NCBI GenBank assembly: GCA_964651245.1
Contig: CAZYVI010000010.1
Location: 62,001-126,000 of the forward strand
DNA: 64,000 nucleotides
Direction of reading: 5' to 3'
DNA from: Avedoeria sp964651245
GTDB lineage: Bacteria > Chloroflexota > Anaerolineae > Epilineales > Epilineaceae
Shown here: in pieces, positions 1-8,985 of the stretch
Position numbering within the stretch: position 1 is the stretch's first letter
How the letters are laid out: each line of letters begins with the position of its first letter
Made by a program: the position numbers and the translations under genes
The notes under the pieces: generated by a model
Told to the model about the DNA's origin: nothing
The model's input: only the letters and a program-made list of their open reading frames with translations
The model's database searches: none

Positions 1-2541
1 GGCCAGCGTCGACTGCTCGGCCGGCGACAGCGCCGGTCGGGCGGCGAGCACCGCGGCCAAGCCGGTCCAGTCGTCGCGGGCGATCAGGGCCGCCTGGAGG
101 ACGGGCAGGACCGCGCTGGACGCGGGGTGGGCGCCGTGGATCGCGCCGAGCGTGGCCACCGCCGCGGCCGACACCTTGCCGCCGCGCGCCAGGCCCGCCT
201 GGGCGTCGGCCAGCGACTGCCGCTCGTCGGCGGTGAGCGTGGCCGCCGCCGCGACGGACGGTGCGGCCGCCGGGGCCGTCGCGGGCACGCCGGCCCCGGC
301 CGCGGCGGTGCCGTTCGCCCCGGCGCAGCCCGCCGTCGCCAGCCCCGCGGCCAGCGCGGCGGCGACGGCGGCCGGCCCCAGCCAGCGCCGCAGCCAGCCC
401 AGCACCTCGCCGTACCAGTGCCGGCTGTTGTGGGGCTTGAGGATCCAGTGGTTCTCGTCCGGGTAGACCACCAGCCGCGCCGGCAGGCCGCGGGCGCGGT
501 AGACGTTGTAGATCGCCAGGCCCTGGTTGTAGGGCACGCGGTAGTCGCGCTGGCCGTGGACCACCAGCATCGGCGTCGTGAAGCCGCGGGCCTGGCGCAG
601 CGGGTTGAAGCGGTCGAGGCCGTCGAGGTCGTCCCAGAGCTCGCCGCCCATCGAGCGCTGCCGGCCCTGGGTGATGTCGGTGGCGAACTGGGTCTGGAAG
701 TCGGAGACGCCGGCGTGGTTCACGGCGCAGGCGTAGCGGTCCGTCTGGCCGCACAGCCAGCTGACCAGGTAGCCGCCGTACGAGCCGCCGGTGATGGCCA
801 GGCGGGCCGGATCGGCGACGCCGCGCGCCACCAGGAGGTCGGTGGCGGCCTCGACGTCGCGGCTGGGGCGGTCGCCCCAGCCGCCCAGGATCGACTTCGT
901 GAACGCCTCGCCGAAGCCGGTCGAGCCGTGGAAGTTCACCAGCGCCACAACGTAGCCCGGGGCGGCGAAGGCGTGGGCGCACCACCGCCAGTGCCAGCCG
1001 TCGCCGAACGTGCCGTGCGGGCCGCCGTGGATCATGTGGACCAGCGGCCACGGCCGCGCCGGGCGCTCGCCCGGCCCCGGCGGCGTGGCGCCGGGCGGGT
1101 AGACGACGAACATCTGGACGGGGTCGCCATCGGCGCCGGCGAACGTGACGTCCTCGACGGCGCCGAGCGCGACGCCGGCCAGCGCCGCGTCGGTGAAGCC
1201 GCCGATGCGCGTCACGGGCGCCGCGTCGAGCGGATCGGCGGCGTCGAACCAGACCGCGCTCGGCGGCGCCGCCAGCGCGGCGTGGGCGGCGAAGACCCGC
1301 CCGCCGGCCGGCGCGGGCGACGACAGCGTGCCGTCGCAGGCGCGGCGGCGCGGGACGGCGCCGCCGGCCGCGACCGCCGCGGCTACGTCGAGCGACCAGA
1401 CGGCGTTGCGCGGGCCGACCTCGCCGGTGAGCCAGAGCGTGGCGGGGGCGGCGGGATCGAACGTCCAGTCGCCTGCCGAGACGTCCCAGCCCTCGGTCAG
1501 CACGGTGTGGGCACCGCTGGCGAGGTCGAGCGCCGCCAGCCGCATCCGGTCGGCGTAGAAGTCGAATTCGCGCTGCAGGCCGTAGACCAACCAGCGCCCG
1601 TCGGGCGCGTAGACCGGCCGGTGCGCCTCGAGCTGGCTGTCGGGGTCGGGCCGGCCGTCGGCGCCGGCGAGGTCGGGCGCGACGAGCACCGGCGGCGCGA
1701 GCCCGGCCGGGTCGGCGGCCGCCGCGGCGAGGTCGTCGGGGACGTCGACGGTGAACGCCCCCCACAGGACGCGCTCGTACGGCGGCTCGGAGCGACAGGC
1801 GTCGAACGCGATCTGCCGGCCGTCGGGGCGGATGGCGACGCCGTTGCCCGGCGGCATCAGGTAGAGCCAGCGGCGCATCGCCGGCGTCACGTCGACCACG
1901 GCGCCGCTGTCGACGTCGACGACGAAGACGTGGTGGAACACGCCGTCCGTCAGCCAGCGGTCCCAGTAGCGGTAGACGCGGTCCTCGGTCACGTAGGCCT
2001 TGACGGGGTCGTCGTCGCGCGCGGCGTGACGCTCGGCGCTGCCGGCCACCGTCGGCGCGTCGCCGTAGAGGGGCGCCACCACGGCGATGCGCCGGCCGTC
2101 GGGGAACCACACCGGGCTGGCGACGCCCAGCGGCAGATCGGTCAGCCGCACCGCCTCGCCGCCCGAGAGCGGCAGGACCCAGAGCTGGTCGGCCTCGCCG
2201 AACCGCGCCGGGCCCGCGGCCTGGCCCGTGGGCGGCGCCGCGCCCGGAGCGCCCTTGTTCTTGCCGGCCTTGGCCGGCGCGCCCGGCTTGCGGACGAACG
2301 CCAGCCGCGCCCCGTCCGAGCTCACCGCGGGTTGGCTCGACGAGACGTCGGCCGCCGTCAGCGGCCGCGGCGCGCCGCCGCCGGCGGCGTCGACCCACCA
2401 CAGCCGCGTCGTGCCGGCGCTGGCGGCCAGATCGTAGGTCGTCACCGGCACGATGCAGGCACGGCCGTCGGGCAACGGCGCCGGCGCGCCGACGCGCGGC
2501 AGCGCCCAGAGGTCGTCGACGGTGATCGGCTGGGGCGGCAT
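1..2541 (-). CDS. S9-family serine peptidase, 3' end beyond the window
   Basis: Prolyl oligopeptidase/acylaminoacyl-peptidase family enzyme that cleaves peptides with a Ser-Asp-His triad. The 847 codons seen begin with an N-terminal beta-propeller half (about residues 1-480), with WD40-like segments such as SDGARLAFVR, and continue into an alpha/beta-hydrolase half. The nucleophile motif GGSYGGY places Ser at 587, with Asp666 in GQRDYR and His698 in ENHW. The start ATG at 2541 has GAGGAG about 8 bases upstream, and a weak promoter (TTGACC, 18 bases, TAACGT) lies at 2572-2601. The catalytic domain should end near residue 718, but the frame stays open. It then shows a lipoprotein-like signal with Cys739 in LATAGC and an Ala-rich helical region running off the window edge. 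The family call is firm; the nature of the C-terminal extension is open. Confidence 0.88.
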   Translation of the reverse strand, partial: MPPQPITVDDLWALPRVGAPAPLPDGRACIVPVTTYDLAASAGTTRLWWVDAAGGGAPRPLTAADVSSSQPAVSSDGARLAFVRKPGAPAKAGKNKGAPGAAPPTGQAAGPARFGEADQLWVLPLSGGEAVRLTDLPLGVASPVWFPDGRRIAVVAPLYGDAPTVAGSAERHAARDDDPVKAYVTEDRVYRYWDRWLTDGVFHHVFVVDVDSGAVVDVTPAMRRWLYLMPPGNGVAIRPDGRQIAFDACRSEPPYERVLWGAFTVDVPDDLAAAAADPAGLAPPVLVAPDLAGADGRPDPDSQLEAHRPVYAPDGRWLVYGLQREFDFYADRMRLAALDLASGAHTVLTEGWDVSAGDWTFDPAAPATLWLTGEVGPRNAVWSLDVAAAVAAGGAVPRRRACDGTLSSPAPAGGRVFAAHAALAAPPSAVWFDAADPLDAAPVTRIGGFTDAALAGVALGAVEDVTFAGADGDPVQMFVVYPPGATPPGPGERPARPWPLVHMIHGGPHGTFGDGWHWRWCAHAFAAPGYVVALVNFHGSTGFGEAFTKSILGGWGDRPSRDVEAATDLLVARGVADPARLAITGGSYGGYLVSWLCGQTDRYACAVNHAGVSDFQTQFATDITQGRQRSMGGELWDDLDGLDRFNPLRQARGFTTPMLVVHGQRDYRVPYNQGLAIYNVYRARGLPARLVVYPDENHWILKPHNSRHWYGEVLGWLRRWLGPAAVAAALAAGLATAGCAGANGTAAAGAGVPATAPAAAPSVAAAATLTADERQSLADAQAGLARGGKVSAAAVATLGAIHGAHPASSAVLPVLQAALIARDDWTGLAAVLAARPALSPAEQSTLA

Positions 2542-2571
2542 GGCATCGCTCCTCGGCGCGACGGGCGGCCG

Positions 2572-2601
2572 ACGTTACCCGCGCCGCGGCGCCGTGGTCA
2601 A
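2572..2601 (-). promoter_or_regulatory. Possible promoter of the S9 peptidase
   Basis: On the minus strand TTGACC (2601-2596) is followed after 18 bases by TAACGT (2577-2572). The -35 is good and the -10 weak. The leader would be about 25 bases and contains the GAGGAG ribosome site. Confidence 0.35.
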
Positions 2602-2746
2602 GTGGTGCGCCGCGGCAGCGACGGCGTCGACGGCCGGCGGCCGCGCGCGCCGCGCCCGAACGCAGCCGCGCCGCCGTCGCGCGGTCCTGCTCGGGCTGCG
2701 GCGGGCGTTGCAGCTGTCGACACCGCGCCGCGCCAGGAGCCGCCGC

Positions 2747-3607
2747 ATGACGCCCGATCCCGCCCGCCACGCCGCGCTCGTCGACCTCGCCCGCCGCCAG
2801 GCCGAGGTGCTGGCCGCCGACCCGCGCATCGCGGCCATCCTGCTGACCGGCTCGGTGGCGACCGGACACGTCGACGCCGACAGCGACATCGACACGATCC
2901 TGTACTTCGACACGCTGCCCGACGCGGCCGAGTTCGCCGCCCTCGTCGCCGACGCCGAGGCGAGCGGCGGCCGGCTGTTCGGCGGCACCCCGGAGGACGG
3001 CTTCGCCCTGTTTCGGTGGCGCGACGGGGTGCGCTGCGACCTCTCCTACACCCGGTCCGCGTCGATCGACGAGCTCCTCGACCGCTTCCTGGAAGCCCCC
3101 ACCGTCGACGACCCGACCACGCTCGTCGTGCTGCGCGGCCTGCGCGACGGGATCGCGCTGCACGGGGCGGCGCGCGTCGCCGCCTGGCAGGCGCGCCTTG
3201 CCGCGTGCCCGCCGGCGTTGTCGGATGCGCTCGTCGCGGCGAACCTGCGGCTGCCGACGCCGTGGGTGCTCGAGCGCTACGGCGTGGCGCGCGGCGACCG
3301 GCTGTACCTGGTCGACACGCTGCTCGACGCCTGCCGCCGCCTGGTCCTGCTGCTCTACGGGCTGAACGGGCAGTGGCCGACCGGCAAGCTCAAGGGCTTC
3401 GCGCGGCATGCCGACGAGCTCGCCATCGCGCCGCCCGACCTGGCGGCGCGCCTCGACGCGCTGTTCGAGCGGCCGCCGGCCGAAGCCGTGGCCGCCTACG
3501 CGGCCCTCGTCGACGACGTCCACGCCCTCGTCGCGGTCCACCGCCCCGGCCCCGACGCCGCGGCGGCGCGCGCCGCGTTCGCCTGGCGGCCGCCCGCCGC
3601 CGGGTGA
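2747..3607 (+). CDS. Nucleotidyltransferase-fold protein
   Basis: 286-residue protein with a nucleotidyltransferase-superfamily core. TGSVATG (Gly35-Ser36) is followed by DSDID, giving the metal-binding Asp47 and Asp49. The C-terminal half is helical, as in aminoglycoside or minimal nucleotidyltransferases, and may bind the substrate. The ATG at 2747 follows CAGGAG by 7 bases; the frame is open further upstream, but that part is low-complexity Arg/Ala and is rejected as coding. It is divergent from the S9 peptidase. The substrate is unknown; nucleotidylation of a small molecule or protein is inferred from the fold only. A second member of this superfamily lies at 8982-9881. Confidence 0.75.
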   Translation: MTPDPARHAALVDLARRQAEVLAADPRIAAILLTGSVATGHVDADSDIDTILYFDTLPDAAEFAALVADAEASGGRLFGGTPEDGFALFRWRDGVRCDLSYTRSASIDELLDRFLEAPTVDDPTTLVVLRGLRDGIALHGAARVAAWQARLAACPPALSDALVAANLRLPTPWVLERYGVARGDRLYLVDTLLDACRRLVLLLYGLNGQWPTGKLKGFARHADELAIAPPDLAARLDALFERPPAEAVAAYAALVDDVHALVAVHRPGPDAAAARAAFAWRPPAAG

Positions 3608-3683
3608 GGCGGCAATCCGTCCGCCGACCCGTCCCCTTCGCGCCGCGTCCGACGACAGAGCATCATGACACGGCCGCCGCACC

Positions 3684-3701
3684 CGCCCGCCACCGCGGGC
3701 G
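3684..3701 (+). terminator. Short GC hairpin after the nucleotidyltransferase gene
   Basis: CGCCCGC and GCGGGCG form a 7-bp stem around a 4-base loop. No T-tract follows, so a termination role is only suggested by its position between two genes. Confidence 0.3.
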
Positions 3702-3746
3702 GCCGGCCCGGTCGCCACCGCCGTCGATGCCTACGCGAGGACCGCC

Positions 3747-6700
3747 ATGAACCGCACGGACGCCCGCGCACCGGTCGGATCGCCCCGTCGCCACCCCGCC
3801 GCCCCCTGGACGGGCGCGGCGGCCGTCGCCGTGCTGGCCCTGGCGGTCCAGCACCCCCCTTCGCCGCCCGCGGCCCGGGCCGCCGACGCGATCGCCGTCG
3901 AGCGCTGGGGCGGCGCGGTCACCGGCGTTGACGCGGCGGGCGGCACGGCGGCGGTCACGATCGGGTCGCGGCTGGCGATCGTCGACGTGGGCGACGTGGC
4001 CGGCCAAGGTCCGCGGCTGGTCAGCCAGAGCGCACCGGTCGACGACGTCCTGTCGCACCCCCACCTCGCCGGCGGCCATGCCGTGGCGCTGGGCGCGTCG
4101 CGCGGCTTGTTCGTGTTCGATGTCCGGGACCCCGCCGCCCCGGTCGAGGTGGCCCGCGCCGCCACGCTCGGCCTGGCCACCGACCTCGCGCTGCGCGACC
4201 GACGCGCGCTGCTGTGCGACAGCAAGGGCGGGCTGCGCGTGTTCGACCTCGGCGCCGATGGCCGGCCGGTCGAGTGGGGCCGCTGGCTGCCGCCCGACGG
4301 CCGGGAGGTCGTCTCGGCCGCCCCGTTCGGCGATTTCCGCGCCGTGGCGCTCGTCGAGGACGACCCGGCGCAGCTCGTCGTGCTCGGCCTAGCCGGGGAT
4401 GCGCCGGAGGAGATGGGGCGCACCGCGCTGTCGATGTCCGGCGCGCGCGATGTCGTCGTGGACGGCGACACCGCGTTCGTGGCCTTCGGCGATGGGATCA
4501 CGGCCGTCGACCTGCGCGACCCGGCCGCGCCGGCGGTCATCGACGGCGACCGCGCCGACACCGGCACCGTGGATGCGCTGGCCGCCGCGGGCGGCATTCT
4601 CTGGGCGGCGGGCACGGACCACGTCTGGATCCTCGATGTCCGTTCGCCCGAGGCGCCCACGATCGAAGGCGTGTTCGAGGTCGAGAACCTGCGGATCGGG
4701 CTCGACGTCGACGGCGCGCGGGCGTACCTGGCGGACGCCGCGGGCCTGCGCGTCGTCGACGTCGGCGACGTCACCGCCGAGCCGGTCATCCGCCGCGAAG
4801 CGCCGAGCGACGACGGCGTCGCGATCGGCCACGAGCCGCGCGACGCCGCCTGGGTCGACGGCGCCGTCGTCGTCGCCAGCGGCGCCGCCGGCCTCCGCGT
4901 CCTCGACGCGACCCATCCGACCACGGCGACGGTGATCGCGCAGCTGCCGCCCGCCGATGAGGCGCACTTCGCCGCCTCGACGGACTTCGTCACCGTCGTG
5001 GGCGACCGCGCCTACACGGCCGAGGGCCGCCTCGGCGCCGGCGTCCGGGTGATTGACCTCGCCGATCCGTCGCAGCCGCGCGCGCTCGGCGAGGTCGCCG
5101 CGCCCGGTGTCGCCGGCCGCCCGGCGGTGGCCGGCGATCGCGTGGCCGTCCCGACGATCGGGGACGGCGGGGGCGGTGTGCGGCTCTACGAGGTGGGAAC
5201 CGCCGGCGTGCCGGAGGCGCGCGGGTCGCTGGCGATCGGTGGGCCCATCGACGCCGCCGCGTTCGACGGCCCGACGCTCTACCTGGGCGGGTTCGGGCAG
5301 CTGGCCGTCGTCGACGCCGCCGACCTGGCTGCGCCGCGGCTGCTGGGCCGGCTGGACGGCGTGGACGCCTCCGGCGGGATCGCCGTCGTCGCGCCCGGGC
5401 AGGTGGCGATCGGCGACCCCAACTTCGGGCTGGTCGTGGTCGATGCCCGCGATCCGACCCACCCGGCGGCTGTCGGCCGCTTCGCCATGGCCGGCGGCGC
5501 CAGCGGCATCGAGCGTCACGGCGACGCGCTCTGGGCGGCCAACAACTACGCCGGGGTGAGCCGCCTGGCCATCGACGCATCCGGGACCCTGCGCGTCACC
5601 GGCCGCTGGCTCGTCGACCAGGCGGCGTTCGACGTCGCCGCCGGCGACGACGCCGTCTGGATCGTGTCGACCGAGGAGGGTCTGATCGCCGTGGCGCCCG
5701 ACGCCGTCACGTCGGCCCATGAGATCGCGATGCTGTCGGCGCCCGGCTACCTGGCCCAGGTGGCGCTCGACGGCGGCCGCATCGGCGTGCTGACAGGCCT
5801 CGCCGTCGACCGGCGCCAGCTGCACGGCCTCGACACCGAGCCGGCCCTGACGCCGCGGTCCGGCGGCGCGCTCGGCATCGTGGCCGACGGGACCCTCCCC
5901 GGCGACGATCTGGCGCTGGCGGGCGACCTGGCCTGGGTGCCCGGCGGGATCCACGGTGTCGTCGGCTTCGACGTCGGCCGCCCCGGCCCGCCGCGCCGCG
6001 TCTCGGCGGCCGTCGTGCCGGCCGCGCCGCGCGACCCGCCGGCGATCGAGGCGCTCGCCGTCGCCGGGACGACGGCGTACGGCGTAACCCTCGACGACCT
6101 CGTGCTCTTCGACGTGGCAGACCCGGTCCAGCCGGCGGTCGTGGGCCGCCACCGCCTCGACCGCGGCTTCGCGCTGGCCGTCGACGACCGGACGGCGTGG
6201 GTCCTCGCGCAGGGCGACGACGGCGAGGCGCTCGTCGGCGTCGATGTGGCCGCGCCCGCCGCGCTCGTCGAGGTCGGCCGCTGGCCGGTGCCCGGCGCCA
6301 ACCACGCCGTGGCCGCGTCCGACGGCCAGCTCGTCATCGCCGCCGACGACGGCCTGCGCGTCTGGGATGTCCGCCGGCCGAGCGCGGCGTACGAGCGCGC
6401 GGTCGTGCCGTTCGACGGCGCCGTCGAGGCGGTGGCCGTCGACGGCGGGCTGGCCTGGGTGGCCGAGGCGTTCGGCGGCGGCTACCGCATCCACGCGGTC
6501 GACCTCGGGACGGGCGACACGCCGACGGTGCGCGCGAACGTCGAAGCACCGGACGGCTGGGCGATCGACCTGGCCGCCGAAGGCCGCCGGGCGGCGGTGG
6601 CGAATGGCCACGGCGGGCTGCTCGCGCTGCGCTACGACGGCCCGCTGGCGCCGCCCCCGACGCCGGAGGGATCGGCCACCCCGCCGCGGTACACGGCCTA

Positions 6701-7295
6701 CCTGCCCGTGGCCGTGGTCCAGCGCGCCACGGCCCACGCCGTGGTGGCCGTGGATCGCTCGGCGGCGATGGCCCGGCGGTCAATCCCGGGCGAGCCGGCC
6801 CCGCTCGACCTCGCCCGCGACGTCGCCGGCGCGCTCGCCGATCGCCTGCTGCGGACGACGGCCGCCGTCGCCGTCATCGCCTACGGCCAGCAGGCCGAGC
6901 GGCTGCCGTCGCTCGGCCCGGCCGTCGTCGCCGAGGCGCTGGGTCGGCTGCGCATCGACGCCGCGGTCGCCGACGCCCGCCACGACGTGATGCTGGCGGC
7001 GGCCGCCGCGACGCTGCCGGAAGGCGCGCTGGCGCCGGGCTGCGCCGCGGTCATCGTGATCACCGCCGGGGCCGTACCGTCCGCCGACATCGGCGCCGTG
7101 GCCCAGCGGCGCGCCGACGCGCTGCGCGTCCGCGGCGCCGAGATCGCGGTGACGACCGTCGGATCGGCGTCCGCCCGTTCGCCGTGGTGGGCGGACCTGG
7201 CCGGCGGCGACGACCGCGTCCGACCCGCTGCCGGCGCCGCTGATGCGGCGGCGATCGCCGACCCGCTGGCCGCCCGGCTGGCGGCCTGTCGCTGA
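3747..7295 (+). CDS. Secreted LVIVD-repeat protein with C-terminal von Willebrand A-like domain
   Basis: 1182 residues. A signal peptide with an Arg-rich start and hydrophobic core (about residues 22-36) ends near AARA-AD. More than ten LVIVD-type beta-propeller repeats follow, for example LFVFDVRDPAAPVEVAR and VRVIDLADPSQPRALG, to about residue 970. After a proline-rich stretch and YLPVAVVQR (from residue 985) comes a von Willebrand A-like domain beginning VVAVDRSAAM. Its metal site is degenerate: DxSxS reads DRSAA. The start has GAGGA 6 bases upstream. The stop shares one base with the start of the ECF sigma gene (TGATG), so the two are probably translationally coupled. LVIVD repeats are common in large secreted proteins of Chloroflexota; a role in cell-surface binding is inferred. 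Confidence 0.82.
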   Translation: MNRTDARAPVGSPRRHPAAPWTGAAAVAVLALAVQHPPSPPAARAADAIAVERWGGAVTGVDAAGGTAAVTIGSRLAIVDVGDVAGQGPRLVSQSAPVDDVLSHPHLAGGHAVALGASRGLFVFDVRDPAAPVEVARAATLGLATDLALRDRRALLCDSKGGLRVFDLGADGRPVEWGRWLPPDGREVVSAAPFGDFRAVALVEDDPAQLVVLGLAGDAPEEMGRTALSMSGARDVVVDGDTAFVAFGDGITAVDLRDPAAPAVIDGDRADTGTVDALAAAGGILWAAGTDHVWILDVRSPEAPTIEGVFEVENLRIGLDVDGARAYLADAAGLRVVDVGDVTAEPVIRREAPSDDGVAIGHEPRDAAWVDGAVVVASGAAGLRVLDATHPTTATVIAQLPPADEAHFAASTDFVTVVGDRAYTAEGRLGAGVRVIDLADPSQPRALGEVAAPGVAGRPAVAGDRVAVPTIGDGGGGVRLYEVGTAGVPEARGSLAIGGPIDAAAFDGPTLYLGGFGQLAVVDAADLAAPRLLGRLDGVDASGGIAVVAPGQVAIGDPNFGLVVVDARDPTHPAAVGRFAMAGGASGIERHGDALWAANNYAGVSRLAIDASGTLRVTGRWLVDQAAFDVAAGDDAVWIVSTEEGLIAVAPDAVTSAHEIAMLSAPGYLAQVALDGGRIGVLTGLAVDRRQLHGLDTEPALTPRSGGALGIVADGTLPGDDLALAGDLAWVPGGIHGVVGFDVGRPGPPRRVSAAVVPAAPRDPPAIEALAVAGTTAYGVTLDDLVLFDVADPVQPAVVGRHRLDRGFALAVDDRTAWVLAQGDDGEALVGVDVAAPAALVEVGRWPVPGANHAVAASDGQLVIAADDGLRVWDVRRPSAAYERAVVPFDGAVEAVAVDGGLAWVAEAFGGGYRIHAVDLGTGDTPTVRANVEAPDGWAIDLAAEGRRAAVANGHGGLLALRYDGPLAPPPTPEGSATPPRYTAYLPVAVVQRATAHAVVAVDRSAAMARRSIPGEPAPLDLARDVAGALADRLLRTTAAVAVIAYGQQAERLPSLGPAVVAEALGRLRIDAAVADARHDVMLAAAAATLPEGALAPGCAAVIVITAGAVPSADIGAVAQRRADALRVRGAEIAVTTVGSASARSPWWADLAGGDDRVRPAAGAADAAAIADPLAARLAACR

Positions 7296-7978
7296 TGGGC
7301 ATCGCGCCGCTGCCGCGCGCGTCGCGGCACGCGCCGGCGGCCGACGGCGGCGCACGGCGGCCGGCCGCCGCCGGTGACGGTCCGGCGACCGTCGCCGCGC
7401 CCGACGATCTCGACGGCGCCCTGGCGGCGCGCGCCCGCGGCGGCGACGCGGCGGCGTTCGAGGCGCTGTACGAACGGCACGTCGACGCCGTGCACCGCTT
7501 CGTCTACAGCCGGTTGCGCGACGCCGCCGCCGCGCGCGACGTGACGCAGGACGTCTTCCTGGCCGCGCTGCGCACGCTGCCGGGCCTGCGCGACGCGTCG
7601 CGATTCCGGCCGTGGCTCCTGCGCATCGCCCACGCCACCGTCGTCGACCACTGGCGACGGGTCGGCCGCGGCCCGCGCTTGGTGCCGCTCGACGCCCACG
7701 GCGGCCTGGCCGACGGCGCCGCCGGCGCGCGCCTGCCCGCGGCCCGCGACGACACGGCGCGGACCGCCGAGCGCCGGGTCGACGACGACGCCCTGCTGGC
7801 CGCCCTCGGCCGGCTGACCGAGCTCCAACAGCAGGTGCTCGACCTGCGCTACATCGCCGAGCTGAGCGTGGCCGAGGTCGCCGCCGCGCTCGGCTGCAGC
7901 GAGGACGCCGTGAAGAAGCTTCAGCGGCGCGGCCTGGCCGCCCTGCGGAGGGCGCTGGGCGCCGAGGATCGACGATGA
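7295..7978 (+). CDS. ECF-type RNA polymerase sigma factor
   Basis: 227 residues with the two sigma-70 regions of the extracytoplasmic-function class. Region 2 (about 45-115) contains FEALYERHVDAVHRF and DVTQDVFLAAL. Region 4 (about 160-215) has LTELQQQVLDLRYIAE and the helix-turn-helix VAAALGCSEDAVKKLQRR. A disordered Pro/Ala-rich N-terminus of about 40 residues precedes region 2. It overlaps the upstream LVIVD gene by one base and the next gene by ATGA, so it sits inside one transcription unit. The partner gene at 7975 is the natural candidate for its anti-sigma factor. Confidence 0.9.
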   Translation: MGIAPLPRASRHAPAADGGARRPAAAGDGPATVAAPDDLDGALAARARGGDAAAFEALYERHVDAVHRFVYSRLRDAAAARDVTQDVFLAALRTLPGLRDASRFRPWLLRIAHATVVDHWRRVGRGPRLVPLDAHGGLADGAAGARLPAARDDTARTAERRVDDDALLAALGRLTELQQQVLDLRYIAELSVAEVAAALGCSEDAVKKLQRRGLAALRRALGAEDRR

Positions 7979-8985
7979 ACGAACCCCCGATCGACGCCCC
8001 GCTCGAGGCGGCCTTGCGCGCCGTGTCGACCCCGCCGCTGGCGACAGCCGACCGCGAGGCCATCCGCGCCGCGCTGCGCGCCGCGGCCGCCGCGCCGCCC
8101 GACCCGGCTCCGCCGCCCGCGCCGCGCGCCGCCTCGTCGGGCGTGCCCGGCGCGCTCGCGCCGCTGGTGCTCGTCGCCGTCGCCGTGGGCCTGACCGCCG
8201 CGCTCGGGCGGCTCGCGCGGCCCACCGCGCCGGCCGGGCCGGCGACGGCCGCCGCGCCGGCCGCGACGATCGTCGCGCGCGCCCTTCGACCCGCCGCGGC
8301 GGCGCCGAGCGCGCCGGGCGCAGCGTCCGCCGTGGCCGGCGTCGCGACCACCGCCGCTCCGCAGCGCACGTTGCCGGCCCGGGCCGCGATGCCGCGCCCG
8401 GTCGGCGTCGGGGCCGCGGCGGCTGCGCCTGCCGTCGTTCCGGCCGCCGCGAACGCGTCGCCCGAGGCGCCCGCCGTCGCCGACGCCACCGCGGACGACC
8501 TCGGCGCGCCGGCCGCGCCCGCCGACGCGACGCGGCGGCCGACGGCCACGCCGGGGCCGGTGCTGCCGGCGACGGCGACGCGTGTCGCGGCGATCGATCC
8601 GACCCGCATGCCGCCGTCGACGCCGCGGCCGGATCGACCGTGGCCGACCGCCACGCCGCCGCCGGCGCGCACCGGCATCGCCGGCCGCGTCCACATCGGC
8701 GGCGCGGGCGCGGCGCTGGTGCCGGTGCGGGCGGTGGCGGCCGACGGGGACGACGGGCGGTTCGTCGTCGGCGCCACCGCGGCCGACGGCACGTACCGCC
8801 TGGCCCTGCCGGCGGGCCGGTGGTGGGTCGTGGCCGAGCCCGACGGCGCCCCGGCGCAGTGGTGGCCGGGCGCGGCGGAGCGGGCCGGCGCCGCGGCCGT
8901 CGTCGTCGCCGAGGGCGCCGAGACGACCGGGATCGACTTCGACATCGAACCGCCCCTGGGCGCGGACGGTACAATGGGGCGATGA
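7975..8985 (+). CDS. Single-pass membrane protein, candidate anti-sigma partner of the ECF factor
   Basis: 336 residues. A cytoplasmic N-terminus of about 55 residues is followed by one membrane segment (about 57-78), a long Ala/Pro/Thr-rich linker (80-235) and a C-terminal domain (about 238-330) with the GxVxxGG...DGTYRLALPAG pattern of carboxypeptidase-regulatory-like beta-sandwiches. The ATG overlaps the sigma stop as ATGA, and its own stop overlaps the next start the same way. Location directly after an ECF sigma gene plus the single-pass topology suggests an anti-sigma or signal-receiver role. However, the zinc motif of ZAS anti-sigma factors (HxxxCxxC) is absent, so this is inference. 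Confidence 0.65.
   Translation: MNEPPIDAPLEAALRAVSTPPLATADREAIRAALRAAAAAPPDPAPPPAPRAASSGVPGALAPLVLVAVAVGLTAALGRLARPTAPAGPATAAAPAATIVARALRPAAAAPSAPGAASAVAGVATTAAPQRTLPARAAMPRPVGVGAAAAAPAVVPAAANASPEAPAVADATADDLGAPAAPADATRRPTATPGPVLPATATRVAAIDPTRMPPSTPRPDRPWPTATPPPARTGIAGRVHIGGAGAALVPVRAVAADGDDGRFVVGATAADGTYRLALPAGRWWVVAEPDGAPAQWWPGAAERAGAAAVVVAEGAETTGIDFDIEPPLGADGTMGR
8970..8975 (+). promoter_or_regulatory. -10-like TACAAT, 6 bases before the start at 8982
   Basis: TACAAT lies at the distance expected for transcription to begin at the A of the ATG, inside the end of the upstream gene. It could give the nucleotidyltransferase its own leaderless transcript. Confidence 0.4.

Noticed and set aside
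127..3750. Long plus-strand open frame of 1207 codons
   Set aside because: It runs antisense across the S9 peptidase and over the nucleotidyltransferase gene; its product is Arg/Gly/Pro-rich with no domain, an effect of very high G+C.
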